64,000 nt of DNA, taken from contig CM055104.1 in the NCBI GenBank assembly GCA_029204225.1, forward strand, positions 25,251,285-25,315,284. The letters run 5' to 3'. Positions 53,915 through 64,000 of this stretch are shown here, in pieces. Position 1 is the stretch's first letter. Each line of letters starts with the position of its first letter. Under the pieces are notes generated by a model that worked only from the letters and a program-made list of their open reading frames with translations, did not search any database and was not told where the DNA came from. Position numbers and translations under genes: made by a program. Source of the stretch: Diphasiastrum complanatum. Lineage: Eukaryota > Streptophyta > Lycopodiopsida > Lycopodiales > Lycopodiaceae.

Positions 53915-55192
53915 GGAATAGGTTTCCACTAACTAGTGTAGCTACATTTTAGCTATTTCTTGCTTTTTAGATAGTTTTAGGTAGATTTTTGGGAGTTTAA
54001 AGTCAGTTTTCTATATTTGTTTGTGTTTGGACTGTTCACAACTAGCAGAGGAGGTGTGAGAGGGTAGAGGAGGCCCTGAGCAGCCTCTAAGGGCTTGAAA
54101 CCCAAACCAACCAGCCAAAAAACCCAAAAAAACACACCAATCTATATTTTGGAGAGAAAAAGAGTCTAAAATCTCATTAGATTTTAATATCTCAAAAACC
54201 AGTGAGAGTTAACCCTTGCATGACTGGCAGCAGCTCCAGGGTACTATCCTAGACTTGCATAGAAGCCTGCGAGAATTAGTTCCAAGCAGATTGCAAAAAT
54301 CAGAGAAATTCATAAAAAACTCAAAAAACCCTTGAAAAAATCCAAAAAAATACAAATCTGAACATCCATCTCAGTGAGACTAAGACAAAGAGAAATTTGC
54401 GAGAGTTAGTTTGATGTCTGAGTGCTTGTGCGAGAGTTCCCAGTGAAAAAAGATGGAAAAGTACCAGAGAACCCTCGCAGACTCCAAAATTTTCAGTTCC
54501 AGTGAGCAAGAACTCTCAAAGAGGATTTTGAAGTTCCATCTCAGTGAGACAAGGACACATAAGAGCCTGCAAGAGTTAGTTTAATTCCAATGAGCAAAAA
54601 ATTGGGTTTAAGTGTTAAAAACTCACTAAAAAGATCCAGTAATCCTTCTATTTAAAACTCTTGCAGACACTCTCAAGCGATTCAGAATGTCAATTTCTAT
54701 TAGTGATGAAGCCTGCAAGAGTTAGTATAGAGATTTGGTAAAGATCAAGCCAAAATAGTGGTCTTGAAACCTCGCATGCAGTGAAATTTTCATTTGGTGA
54801 GAGAGTTAACTCTTGCAAAGATTTCCATAGTGAGATCTAACCTAGATTCAGCTACTGTGATCCTTGCGAGAGTTACTACCCAAAGATCTGAGAGATATCA
54901 AGTTTTTTATCTGCAAAAATAGCTAAAGAACCCTCGCACAGCCAACCCTCGCACAAGAGAACCCTCGCAGACTAAATCAATGGAAAGATCTGCACCAGAT
55001 CCAGCTATTGTCAAAATCTTAGGTCACTTAGTACAAGGAGTAAGAAGTTATCAAGAAAAAACCACTGTAAAAGGCCTAAATTTCACTTCAGGCCGATCAG
55101 ATTGATCAGATTTTTTAAGATCCAAACTGTATCCCATTATACAAACAAGATCCAACTACTTTTTGGAACCCACCATCAAATGAATTTGGCCA
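53915..55192 (+). other. Gypsy 3 leader with recurring words
   Basis: A long untranslated leader of about 1.28 kb. The word TGC(G/A)AGAGTTA(G) or a close variant recurs at about 54268, 54398, 54570, 54711 and 54868, and CCCTCGCA(G/C) at about 54471, 54930, 54945 and 54962. CATCTCAGTGAGAC appears at about 54366 and 54538. No reading frame. Confidence 0.6.
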
Positions 55193-55440
55193 ATGGAACC
55201 AATAAGCCAACCCGTACCTATCGCTCCTTTGCAAGCAGTCAGGAGAGCACCATGGATGGAAATACCAAAATATGACGGATCATTAAATCCCATCCGCTTC
55301 CTCCAGATCTACGAGCAAGCTTGTGAAATCTACGGCAAACGGACACCTGCAGAAAAGTTGATGTTGTTCTCCATATCCTTATTGGCAGTGGCTCAGGACT
55401 GGTTTTTCAACCTGTCAGAGGAGGAAAAATCTAACTAGGA
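55193..55440 (+). pseudogene. Gypsy 3 gag start
   Basis: ATG at 55193 opens 81 codons with APWMEIPKYDGSLNPIRFLQ, IYEQACEIYGKRTPAEKLML and ALAVAQDWF-like LAVAQDWFFNLSEEEKSN, the recognisable start of the retrotransposon gag capsid domain (PF03732 type). A TAG at 55438-55440 ends it where relatives have Trp. Copia- or gypsy-like plus-strand sequence stops within about 50 bases, where a minus-strand integrase begins. Confidence 0.85.
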
Positions 55441-55489
55441 AGTGGTTAAAATGGTGATGGATCTAGCTTGATTTGGCTTGATCTTCCTA

Positions 55490-56275
55490 TAGTTGTGATG
55501 GCCTAGAAATATAGCTTTTCATAATGTGCCACCACCAACCGGCTACCGTTGATGGGTGTGTCGAACGGTGTCCCATCTAGCTTCTCTAGATTCACGGCTC
55601 CATGATTAAGAATTTCTTTGATCCGATAAGGACCTTCGCTTGTGAATTTTAATTTTTCTTTGATCACCTTGGTCTTATACATCAGGACTAGATCTCCAGA
55701 ACGAAGATCTTTCTTTTATAACCTACGATCGTGTCATGCTTTGCATCTTTCCTTTTCAGCTGCCAGTGTATGCACAACTAGTAAGCGTGTTTCACAGAGT
55801 TTATGCAGAGCTTTGTGACGTAGTTGTAGAGATTTGGATTCATTGCATTGTGGCAATCCTTAATGGGACTAAAAACTCTACTGGCATTATAGCATCCTGA
55901 CCATATACCAATTGGAAAGGTGTTTGATCAGTGCTTCCCTTATATGTTGTCTTGAATGCCCACAAAGCAGCATGCATCTTATGTTCCCAATCTGATCTGC
56001 TAGCTTCAATTGTTTTCCTGAGCACGTTACACAAAATCTTATTGGATGACTCTGCTTGCCCATTATCGCAAGGATAATAAGGTGTACATGTTCTATGGAT
56101 CATGAAGAATTCCTCCAACAAGACCTTGATGGTCTCATTGATTAAATGACTTCCGCGATCGCTGACTAGCTCCACCGGGCATCCAAAGTTCACAATGATA
56201 TTTTCATAAAGGAACTTGGCGGTGGTCCTACCATCAGCTACTCTTACTGCCTTGGCTTCGGCCCACTTGGTGAGT
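55490..56275 (-). pseudogene. Gypsy 2 integrase core and tail
   Basis: Minus strand. Core: KWAEAKAVRVADGRTTAKFL, CPVELVSDRGSHLINETIK (second catalytic Asp), YYPCDNGQAESSNKIL (Glu), WEHKMHAALWAFKTTYK and TPFQLVYGQDAIMPVEF. After a frame break near 55835 the C-terminal part follows, including KLKFTSEGPYRIKEI, the GPY region, and GTPFDTPINGSRL. There is no chromodomain. The first catalytic Asp and zinc finger are deleted. The 3' end stops at about 55490, against plus-strand gag. Confidence 0.85.
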
Positions 56276-57190
56276 CAAGATTCCTCTTTCAGCATATTGA
56301 TCTTAGCCCAACTGGTCATCTTTTGATTTTCTATCATCTGATGTTGTATATGAGTCCATCTTGATTGACTTCAAGGAATCCAACACCTTCTTTATGTCCT
56401 TTCTTGTCATATTGGTGGATTCATCCTTGTTGTCTTTAACCAGAACTGGTGTGGCATTCGCCTCGTGGTTGTGAATATCAACATCCACTGTAGCTATAAC
56501 CTCCTCGGGTAGATCACTCCATTGGATCACCTAGTTGTAGTGTTGTTTCAACTGATTCTTCTTATTCGCAGGTGTCTTTGGTGGATCGATCCTTGAGACC
56601 TTCGCCATAGCAAACTTTTGCGGTGGTTGAGCTGGTACTTTCTTGATTCCATAATGATCTGGGTCCATGTGATGTAGGACCTGTTCATCAGTCAGCTCAA
56701 CCTCCTTATTATAAGTTAGAGCATGTTGCCAAGGGACTAAATCATCGTCCACTGGGTTCTCAATAGGTTCCGTTGACAACCATGCTACGTTTATCATATT
56801 CACCCCAAATGTGATTGGTGTGTCCATAGTGTAACATATGGGTCAAGATTTGATTCATATTGACATGTCCGACAGTCAATAGTTGCTAATGCATCCATCC
56901 ATCTCACGACATCCGTCTCTGAATCATAGTGACCACCCTTGGCTGGCCTTGGGTGATCAATCAGGTGATCTGTCGTGGATGATCCGTCATCAGCTTTGGG
57001 TGCAATAGGTTTCACCATCCATGTGATTGGATCAACCTTTACAGCCTGCTCTATTTTCAAAGGTGAGTTTTTGCGTACCCAGCCTTGTACTACTTGCACA
57101 GTCCTCAACCATGGTCTTCCCAGTAAAACACGATATGCAGTTGGAGGTTTAAGTATATCCATGACTACAAAAGTGATCACAAACCGCTTG
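56276..57190 (-). pseudogene. Gypsy 2 protease end and linker
   Basis: Minus strand: RFVITFVVMDIL, YRVLLGRPWLRTVQVVQGW, AVKVDPITWMVKPI and, in the next frame, MDTPITFGVNMINVAWLSTE and HALTYNKEVELTDEQVL. The same modules occur in gypsy 1 at 34.4-35.0 kb. The linker then runs (WSDLPEEVIATVDVDIHNHE) directly into integrase core at 56275, so RT, RNase H and the integrase zinc finger have been deleted. The protease active site is missing as well. Confidence 0.75.
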
Positions 57191-57206
57191 TGGTTCCCGT
57201 TCGTCG

Positions 57207-57440
57207 TTATCTGGAGGTTCTGTAGAATTGTCCCTTTCTTGCTCTTTTTCCTCCGCTTGGGCTCTCTATATCCAGTGTCATATTTTCTGGTACTGTCCAT
57301 AGATGGCAAAATCTATGCGTCAGTCTCAGATTTTGCTTTAGGACTGGACACTCGTTCGCTGTATGGTTTTGCATGCACACTGAACACCATACATTTGTCG
57401 TGGATACTGTAGCTGGTTTTGTTCCGTCAAAGATTTGCAA
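57207..57440 (-). pseudogene. Gypsy 2 gag zinc knuckle
   Basis: Minus strand: WCSVCMQNHTANECPVL, a zinc knuckle with C-x2-C-x3-H-x4-C spacing, one residue shorter than the usual x4 before His. It is followed by a Lys/Arg-rich stretch that is fused to the protease C-terminus near 57195. The upstream gag is cut by the LTR of copia J at 57442. Confidence 0.7.
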
Positions 57441-57441
57441 A

Positions 57442-58097
57442 TGACAACTTAAGCCAACATTGCAAATGTTAACTTAGGCAAATGTGGTATTGTTCACGTC
57501 ATGGGAGTTTGTGCACATGGTATTGAGAAATGCCAAATTAGGACAATATGTGAGGCCAACTTAGGAGGATAAGGTTGTGCAAAATTTAGCCTCAACTTGC
57601 CTCTTTGGAGTGCTACACAAGTTATTACATTCTATTGGCTACCTTTACCAATGTCTCATCTTTACCATTGATGACAATGTAAGGCTAGGATTAGAGATGT
57701 AACTTGCACATTATATAAGGGTTTGGAGAGGAATCTTACCCTATAAACTTCATGTAAATAGAGGTTAACCCATTCATATTCATTATTGAAATAGAGAAAT
57801 TATTTCTTTCATTGCTCTTTTCATTTGTTATATTGTGGAGAGATAGTAGGAGAGGAAGAGGCTATTGCTTCATGAGCTAATATTGTGATCTTTCTTATGT
57901 AATGTGTATGGGCACATGAATAAAGGCTATTTTCATCTTTTTGATCATATGTAGAGCTCTTGTGAAATGCTTTAATAGAACCTTAAAGATCTTCATGATG
58001 TAATGACGCTATAGTGCAATATTGTGACTCATTGCATTTTCTAGTCTTCAAGTAAATCAAGCTTGGTGCTTATTTTTCTTGTTGGCAAATTTTAACA
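57442..58097 (+). mobile_element. Copia J 5' LTR, about 656 bp
   Basis: Starts about TGACAACTTAAGCC against gypsy 2 and ends AATTTTAACA at a perfect PBS. A TTATATAAGGGTTTGG sequence near 57712 is a plausible TATA region. The exact start is uncertain by a few bases. No 3' partner is in the window. Confidence 0.75.
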
Positions 58098-58109
58098 TGG
58101 TATCAGAGC
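58098..58109 (+). promoter_or_regulatory. Copia J primer binding site
   Basis: TGGTATCAGAGC directly after the J LTR. Confidence 0.9.
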
Positions 58110-58704
58110 TTTCTTGAGGCTTCGTTAAGATTTCATATAGGTCCTTTTGAAGGATTTTCATTTTTTTTTGAAGAAGAGTCAAATCGGAATCCAAGCTTGG
58201 GGATTCTCAACACTAGAAGTGCAAGATTTTACATTTGCTGTGCTTGGAGGTGGAGATACTTGGGTAGGAGGCCAAGGTAAATCTAAAAGCTGATTTCTCA
58301 GGTTGCACAAGTCATTTGGAGGCTTTTTTAAGTAATAATGAAGACGTTCTCAAAGTTGGAAAGAGCTACAAGCAAAACAACAAGGGAGCATCAAGCTAGT
58401 CACATGGCATTGCCAAAACAAGCATTGTTTTTGGTATTTGAGGCTTGGTGGTGAGGACCATTGGTTTTCTAGCCAATATATTCTTCCTCTCTGTTATTTT
58501 GTAGGCCCTTTGAAGTGGGGTGGTTGTGGCTAATGTTATGAATATTTGATACATCTTGAAGAGTCAAGAAGAGCCATATATGAAATATGAACTAGAAAGG
58601 TAAAAAGGACATTATTTTGTATCAAGAGACCTATTGGAGGCTATTCATCAAGTTCATCACCTTTCCTTGAGGTCTATAACCTTTATTAAAAAAAAATTCA
58701 GAGC
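58110..58704 (+). other. Copia J leader, interrupted
   Basis: Noncoding sequence after the J PBS, cut at 58709 by element I. No gag frame is visible before the cut; after element I, at 63727-64000, the sequence is still noncoding. Confidence 0.5.
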
Positions 58705-58709
58705 TCAAG

Positions 58710-59228
58710 TGTCATGTCCATGATCAATACATAGGATTCAGTATACTCCTAGTCTTGGATACATGGTACTCCAGTGAAACAAGCTGTTAGTTATGCCATG
58801 TCATACTGGATGTGACCCGAAACTAACTAATATCCTTGTGAGGCCCAGAACACACTAAATGGAGTTAGTAAAAGGTTTGGGACAGTCAAGGCATGTGTAG
58901 AGTTATCAATAGCAATTATATGAATAGAGGATCTATGCATAGAGGATCTATTTTGGAGGAATCTAAATATAGGAGGGTTAGGACCTTGCATGTCTGTGTG
59001 CACAAGTGGTTCATGGCTCTATGAAAAGAGGCCAAACTCGCCCTACTCCTCATATTTGTAATGGATTCATTGTCAGGGTTTCACTCTACCTTCATGCTTT
59101 CTACTCGGCTTGGGGGTGAAGCTTCTAGAGTTGATTGGTTGCTTCTATTTGGCTGGCTCGTTGCTCCATAGTGTGTTTTCTATTGTGTTTTGTCTTGTAA
59201 GCAGGATCTTGAAGGAGCTTCTCTTATA
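58710..59228 (+). mobile_element. Element I 5' LTR
   Basis: TGTCATGTCCATGATCA...CTTCTCTTATA. Shares with the 3' LTR long stretches such as GTGAGGCCCA, AATAGAGGATCTATGCATAG and GTGTGTTTTCTATTGTG. Ends one base before the PBS. Confidence 0.88.
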
Positions 59229-59229
59229 G

Positions 59230-59241
59230 TGGTATCAGAGC
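59230..59241 (+). promoter_or_regulatory. Element I primer binding site
   Basis: TGGTATCAGAGC, one base past the LTR end. It places the element in or near the copia group. Confidence 0.88.
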
Positions 59242-59409
59242 AAGGCTTATGAAGATTGGAGCACTTGGAGTTACATCCGGATTGAAGTGTTGTTTCCTCA
59301 AGGGAGTTTTGGTTTTGGATTCACTAGTTTCTGGTTTGCAGCATGCTTATCAAATATGGTGGTAGAGTGCTCTTCTACACAAGTAGTTTTTGATTGAAGA
59401 TGTTGAGAT

Positions 59410-59830
59410 TTAGGTGAATTTGATATTAATTCTCTGTTTCCTGAGGAAGCTTTCATTTTGCTTTTGAATAATCTGTTTTTGGAAGATCATGTTGATTATT
59501 TTCTAGCTAAACTCTGCTTGGCAAAGAAGTTGAATGGATTGCATAAGTCAATTGTTGAATCCTATTTAGTAACTTATGTTCTATACATGCACAGATTATC
59601 CAAGAAGATCTCCAGATAATTCAGTAAGCAGAAAACTAAAAGCTAGAGGCACATCTACATCGGTGGTGCTCACCAATTGGTCTTACTTACCAATTTTGCC
59701 TTGTTTTCACCTGAGAAAGAATCACATATGCTATGAGTCTGAGAATTTTCTAGACTCTGGCCCACTGAGTGATGGATTCTAGTTGATAGCTAGAAGTTAG
59801 CTGATGAATCCCTGTTGATTTCTTATGAAT
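59410..59830 (+). pseudogene. Element I decayed gag-like frame
   Basis: One plus-strand frame starting near 59413 reads FDINSLFPEEAFILLLNNLF, then FLAKLCLAKKLNGLHKSIVE and SYLVTYVLYMHRLSKK before stops become frequent (about seven to 59830). The pattern of hydrophobic and charged residues fits a gag helical domain, but I cannot match it to a known family. Downstream, to 63199, no coding remnant is convincing. Confidence 0.35.
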
Positions 59831-59833
59831 ATC

Positions 59834-59972
59834 TTAAACATCCTACGTGGCAATCCTTATAGGGCCCTTTTGTAAGCTTAAAAATGTTTTATGAATATGT
59901 GATTTTCTAGATCAACTCCGGTAGTTAAACATCCTACGTGGCAATCCTTATAGGGCCCTTTTGTAAGCTTAA
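59834..59972 (+). repeat. 48-bp perfect direct repeat
   Basis: Positions 59834-59881 recur identically at 59925-59972 (TTAAACATCCTACGTGGCAA...AAGCTTAA), separated by 43 bases. In an otherwise decayed element the exact identity implies a recent local duplication. Confidence 0.9.
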
Positions 59973-62900
59973 TTTTCTCTAATGGTTACTAGCACCCGGT
60001 TATAGAAACTTTGGTGTCTTGGTGTTAGATTGTCAAAGTTTGACCTTGGATTTTTTTGTATTGCTTCCCATATTAGCACTTGAAGAAATTTGGATTTCCT
60101 TTCTCTAGGGACAATATGCATGTTGTTGGGGCTTTATCACTTTGACATTTTTGCTAAGCCAAGCTGATCTTGATGAAAATGGATGAATGGTATGGTTCTC
60201 AGGCATATACCCAGTATAGGAATTAGATTCCTTGGTAGGATGCTATTTTAACCATTTAACTCTGAAGTATTGGTACTCTCAGTAAATAGAGTTAAATAGG
60301 ATTTCACGTTATTTTTATCCTTTTCAAAAGGTGGAAAGTGAGAACAGTCCAATTTTATTGAAAAAATTGTAACAATAGAAACTGATCAAAAGTAGAATTG
60401 ATCTAATTTCTAGTTAAATCCTATGGTGAATTATATTCAAGTAGTATTTTTTCATACTAGTAGATTTTTTTTATACTACTTATTCAATCAAGGTATAGGA
60501 TAGAAATGAAATTGTTTCAGTCTTTTTTCTACAATAATTAAGTTTAAACATTTACTAATGTCATTACGTCTTCTTAGTACCTTAGATGAAATAGATTTTT
60601 AGGGAACTGAAAATTCTAAGGAGGGAAGAAGAGTGGACATCAGAGGTAGTAAGTGTGATCGAGCAATGTATTTTGCAGTTAGGATTATGTTAATCCTTGT
60701 AAATAATTGCTTAATACCAGATATTAATTTCGTGGATAGAATTCATTTAGTTAAATTTATAACGGATATCTTTGTGACCATTGAGTTATCCGCAGTTTTG
60801 GATGGCAAATGTGATGTTAGAAGTGGAATCTAATATGTGGATTATATTGGATCTGTTAGATGACTGAAGCTTGTCTCTAGATTTTATGCATCAGAAGGGT
60901 TTCGAAACTTATCATTAACCAGAAAAGATCAAAATATAATACTAAACCATGTTAATTCTTCTTCTTAGATCACAAGATCAGATGTGGATTTGTGGTATCC
61001 ATCTGATAGGCATGCCAATCAACCGAATAAATGGATTTCTCCAGTGTTGGGAACAAAAGATAATACTCTATATGGACCATAGGACATCTAGATGATCAGT
61101 AGATCTCTAGAATATCATATATGACAGTTAAGAGTTTTCTGGAAGGAGGCGTTGATGGTATGGGACATTAGTAATTTTGGAAAGGAAATTCTAAGACTAT
61201 AAAGATCTGATTGTCAATGGAATTTTTTAGTAAGTACCTAGTCATGATATGGAAAAAAAAAAAGAAAAATCATTGATTAAATGTAGGGTATTTTGGGAAA
61301 TTTTGAGGTAGATTTTCTAGATATGTTATTTACTCATGAGAAATAGAAAATCTTTTGTAGATGAGTTACAAGATCTTAGCGAGGTATGTGAGTAACATAT
61401 GTGGGTTCTAGAGGAATCTGTCAGATAAGAATGTGTTTATGTACTGCGTCATAGTGAAATTATTCACTTATGTGCACAATTAATCTTGTATGAATCTACT
61501 ATGTATTCCTGGTTACTAGAGTTATTTGGTGCACTTAACCTAGTCGGTGAATATAAACATATGATTAAGTATTGTTTTGATAGATATTTGCAAAGTTAAC
61601 AAATCTTTGGATGAAGATTTATGGATTAACTTATGAATGATTTGGATATGGATCTAAATGTGATGTTGTATGGTACAATTAAGATTTGCACCTAGACATT
61701 TGAGATTTCTGAATTATTGGCAATTAATTTGAGTAGTTGATTACTCCAGAATGAAATTTATTGGTAAAATGATCAGTGTGACGTGGTTTCACCAAAAACT
61801 GATAGTTTCGATTTATATTGCTTGTAAGACACATAATTAGTGAATCTTCATCAGTTAAAATTATGTGCATTGGATATACAGTATTCTTGGTAGAGTATTC
61901 CTTAGTTAAGGAATGGACTTAGATCATTGGTGATTGTATCCCAATGAGCTCAATTGGATAACAAATCATAATGAATCCGAGAATAATAACTGAATTATAT
62001 GTAGCAGATATTTGAATATCTAGATTTAGTTCTAGATAGTGAATCTTTTTGTGGTTGAAGATGAGTGTCATTTTGGTATGCGTTTAGTCTTTAATTACCA
62101 CTGGTTTATAGAACTTGAATATCTCGCACTTCAGTCAAAGAATCATGTTTGAAAAATATTTCTAAATCCAGTATTTTCTTAGTGGAAAGATTTTGGAATT
62201 ATTCTTACTTTTCTAGAATTATGTAGGACATATACTCTAGTATCCTGTAAATGATTATGGTTTTGGATTCCAGAAAATTATGATTGACGAATCATACGAA
62301 TCTAAATATTTATGATTGACGGTTCATAAATAGATACTTAATTATTGTCAGAGGATTTAAAGGAATGGTGATGATTCTTAAGTGTGATGATTAAATCTTG
62401 ACTTATTAATTGAGTGAGAATTCGAATCAGGGTTTTGAATCTCTTTACTTGAGTATTTGATTGAAAACCTATGGATCTCACAGATATTCTCACAAGGAAA
62501 GCTATTTTACTTGTGGAGAATTTAATTATCTAATGGATGCTATTTTGCTATAGTTTATGGTCTGCAGATGCTTGAGTACAATTTTTTTCCTTCTTTTGAT
62601 TAGATCTCTAGTTATCATAGGGGATAGACAAATCTATTAAGATGAATGAGTGTTATTTTCTTGTTTTTAATGTTAGAAACATAAGCATTTAACTCAAAAG
62701 GGTATTTAGAATACTCAGAGTTGAGTTTTAATCATTCTATATCTTAATGATTCTCCTAGAGATTCTAGTTGAATGAGTTATCATATCTTAGAATTTGGAT
62801 TCTAAGGATATTTGTACTTGGAAGCTTATGAATTATCTGTCAGAATTGTGGATAATTTCAGACTGAATTTAAATTATTTTATTATTATTTTTAACTTTAA

Positions 62901-63199
62901 TCTCCTGAGTTAGGTAATGTTTCACCTAGTGTTTCATGTAAGTGCTTTACATGAAGGTGATGTGACTAACTTGTGGTGAATGTAACCCAGATGGAAAATT
63001 TATCGCTTAGTGTACTTTTCAAACCTGAGTTGTACTCTAGTGCAGAGATTATCACTTGGAAAATAGGATTATCTTTGAGTACTTGTTTGATGTGAAAGTC
63101 AAACTAAGGGTAATGATTTTCTAGGTTGTTATTGAAAGTTAAAAAAATTATTGTTATAATTCTTTCTTGTTTGGGAGCTTATAAGGATAGAAGCAGTTT
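59973..63199 (+). other. Element I interior, no gene recognised
   Basis: AT-rich sequence with dense stop codons in all frames. No zinc knuckle, DSGA, DDE, YVDD or RNase H motif was seen on either strand. It may be very old pol that is beyond recognition by eye, or non-coding filler as in large retrotransposon derivatives. Confidence 0.5.
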
Positions 63200-63212
63200 A
63201 AAGAGGGAAGAA
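63200..63212 (+). promoter_or_regulatory. Element I polypurine tract
   Basis: AAAGAGGGAAGAA directly before the 3' LTR start at 63213; the expected primer site for plus-strand DNA synthesis. Confidence 0.8.
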
Positions 63213-63721
63213 TGTCATGTCCATGATCAGTACATAGGATTTGGTACAGTCCTAGTCTTGGATACACACGGTACTCTAGCAAAACAAGCTGTAAGTTATG
63301 CCACGTCATACTGGACGTGACCCAAAAGTAACTAATATCCTTGTGAGGCCCATAACACACTAAATGGAGTTAGTACAAGATTTGGGACAGTCAAGACATG
63401 TGTAGACTTATCAATAGCAATTATATGAATAGAGGATCTATGCATAGAGAATCTATTCTAGAGGAATCTAAGTATAGGAGAGTTAGGACCTTGCATGCTT
63501 GTGTGCTCTATAAGAAGAGGCCAAACTCGCCCTCCTCCTCATATTTGTGATGGATTTGTTGCCAAGGTTTCACTCTACCTTCATGTTTTCTACTCCTTGG
63601 CTTGGGGGTGAAGCTTCTAGAGTTGATTGGCTGCTTCTATTTGGTTGGACACGTTGCTCCATAGTGTGTTTTCTATTGTGTTTTGTCTTGTAAGCATGAT
63701 CTTGAGGGAGCTTCCCTTATA
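63213..63721 (+). mobile_element. Element I 3' LTR
   Basis: TGTCATGTCCATGATCA...CTTCCCTTATA. It is about ten bases shorter than the 5' LTR, partly through loss of the CACAAGTGGTTCATGG segment. Followed by TCAAG. Confidence 0.88.
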
Positions 63722-63726
63722 TCAAG

Positions 63727-64000
63727 TCTCATATCAAGTCATGTTATGTGCTTGATATCTTCTTCTCCAAGTGTAGATTAGTTAGTTCTTATGTGTTAGA
63801 ATTTTGGGTGCTGTATTCTACATTGTTTCATACATAAATGAAAAAAAATTACTAGAATTCTCATTTCCTACCAAAACTTGAAGTTGGTTTGTTTTCATTC
63901 CACATAAAGGCCTAAACATTCATATTTATGTTCAGCAATCAACAGCCCATCAACAATAGCATTGACTTTAGGACAGCTCTTTTCTAATCCATTGCTTGAT
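63727..64000 (+). other. Continuation of copia J interior or flank
   Basis: Noncoding sequence after element I. By position it should continue copia J from 58704. No motif is present. Confidence 0.35.

Larger units (their letters stand above)
58705..63726 (+). mobile_element. LTR element I with TCAAG target duplications
   Basis: A 5012-bp element (58710-63721) bounded by the direct repeat TCAAG (58705-58709 and 63722-63726). LTRs are 58710-59228 (519 bp) and 63213-63721 (509 bp), clearly diverged from each other. A PBS follows the first, and a polypurine tract (AAAGAGGGAAGAA, 63200-63212) precedes the second. The LTRs begin TG but end TA. The interior of about 4 kb has only decayed coding traces, so the element is old or non-autonomous. 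Confidence 0.88.

Overview
The window is repeat-dense, AT-rich nuclear DNA of a land plant. It has no convincing complete host gene. Almost everything recognisable belongs to LTR retrotransposons: at least ten Ty1/copia copies or fragments, marked by methionine-initiator-type primer binding sites (TGGTATCAGAGC and variants) and the order gag-PR-INT-RT-RNase H, and at least four Ty3/gypsy fragments, marked by PR-RT-RNase H-INT order and tRNA-Asp-like primer binding sites. The high density, deep nesting and many decayed copies suggest a large plant genome such as a gymnosperm, fern, lycophyte or large angiosperm. The species cannot be told from this sequence. Family letters A to J below are local labels only.

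Layout. 1-9.2 kb: copia gag relic (A), gypsy integrase relic, a diverged tandem repeat, gypsy LTR relics in both orientations, a 3'-truncated family C copia on the minus strand (C2), and a plus-strand RNase H-LTR-PBS remnant. 9.2-10.9 kb: a long (GA)n tract and one possible host terminal exon on the minus strand. 10.9-14.5 kb: decayed copia F carrying a solo LTR with a perfect 5-bp target duplication. 14.5-22.8 kb: LTR fragments of families C and gypsy, an integrase piece, minus-strand copia G, plus-strand copia G2 and its LTR with 35-bp hairpin-forming repeats. 22.9-26.4 kb: chimeric copia H with an intact RT-RNase H frame and 3' LTR. 26.4-31.8 kb: minus-strand copia E, whose gag-pol frame is broken by only one stop codon. 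31.8-35.5 kb: copia scraps and gypsy 1. 35.5-38.4 kb: copia D2, whose RT and most of whose RNase H have been replaced by about 700 bp of unrelated, largely open sequence. 38.4-41.5 kb: a weak transposase-like frame, a CCCTTAG-rich array and a T-rich tandem repeat of about 100 bp. 41.56-47.50 kb: a structurally complete copia (C1) with 691-bp LTRs and GTCCA target duplications, inserted in an array of GC-rich hairpins. 48.7-53.2 kb: copia D1, cut by a gypsy LTR. 53.2-57.4 kb: gypsy 3 (plus) joined head-on to gypsy 2 (minus). 57.4-64 kb: copia J, interrupted by a 5-kb LTR element (I) with TCAAG duplications and atypical TG...TA ends.

How it works together: there is no operon or pathway here. 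The biology is retroelement insertion, nesting, template-switch-like chimerism and decay, much of it consistent with C-to-T mutation of methylated DNA. The element closest to coding competence is E (one nonsense codon, but its 3' LTR is missing). C1 has complete ends but several coding lesions. The most unusual object is the chimeric D2 element. I saw no tRNA, rRNA or CRISPR features.
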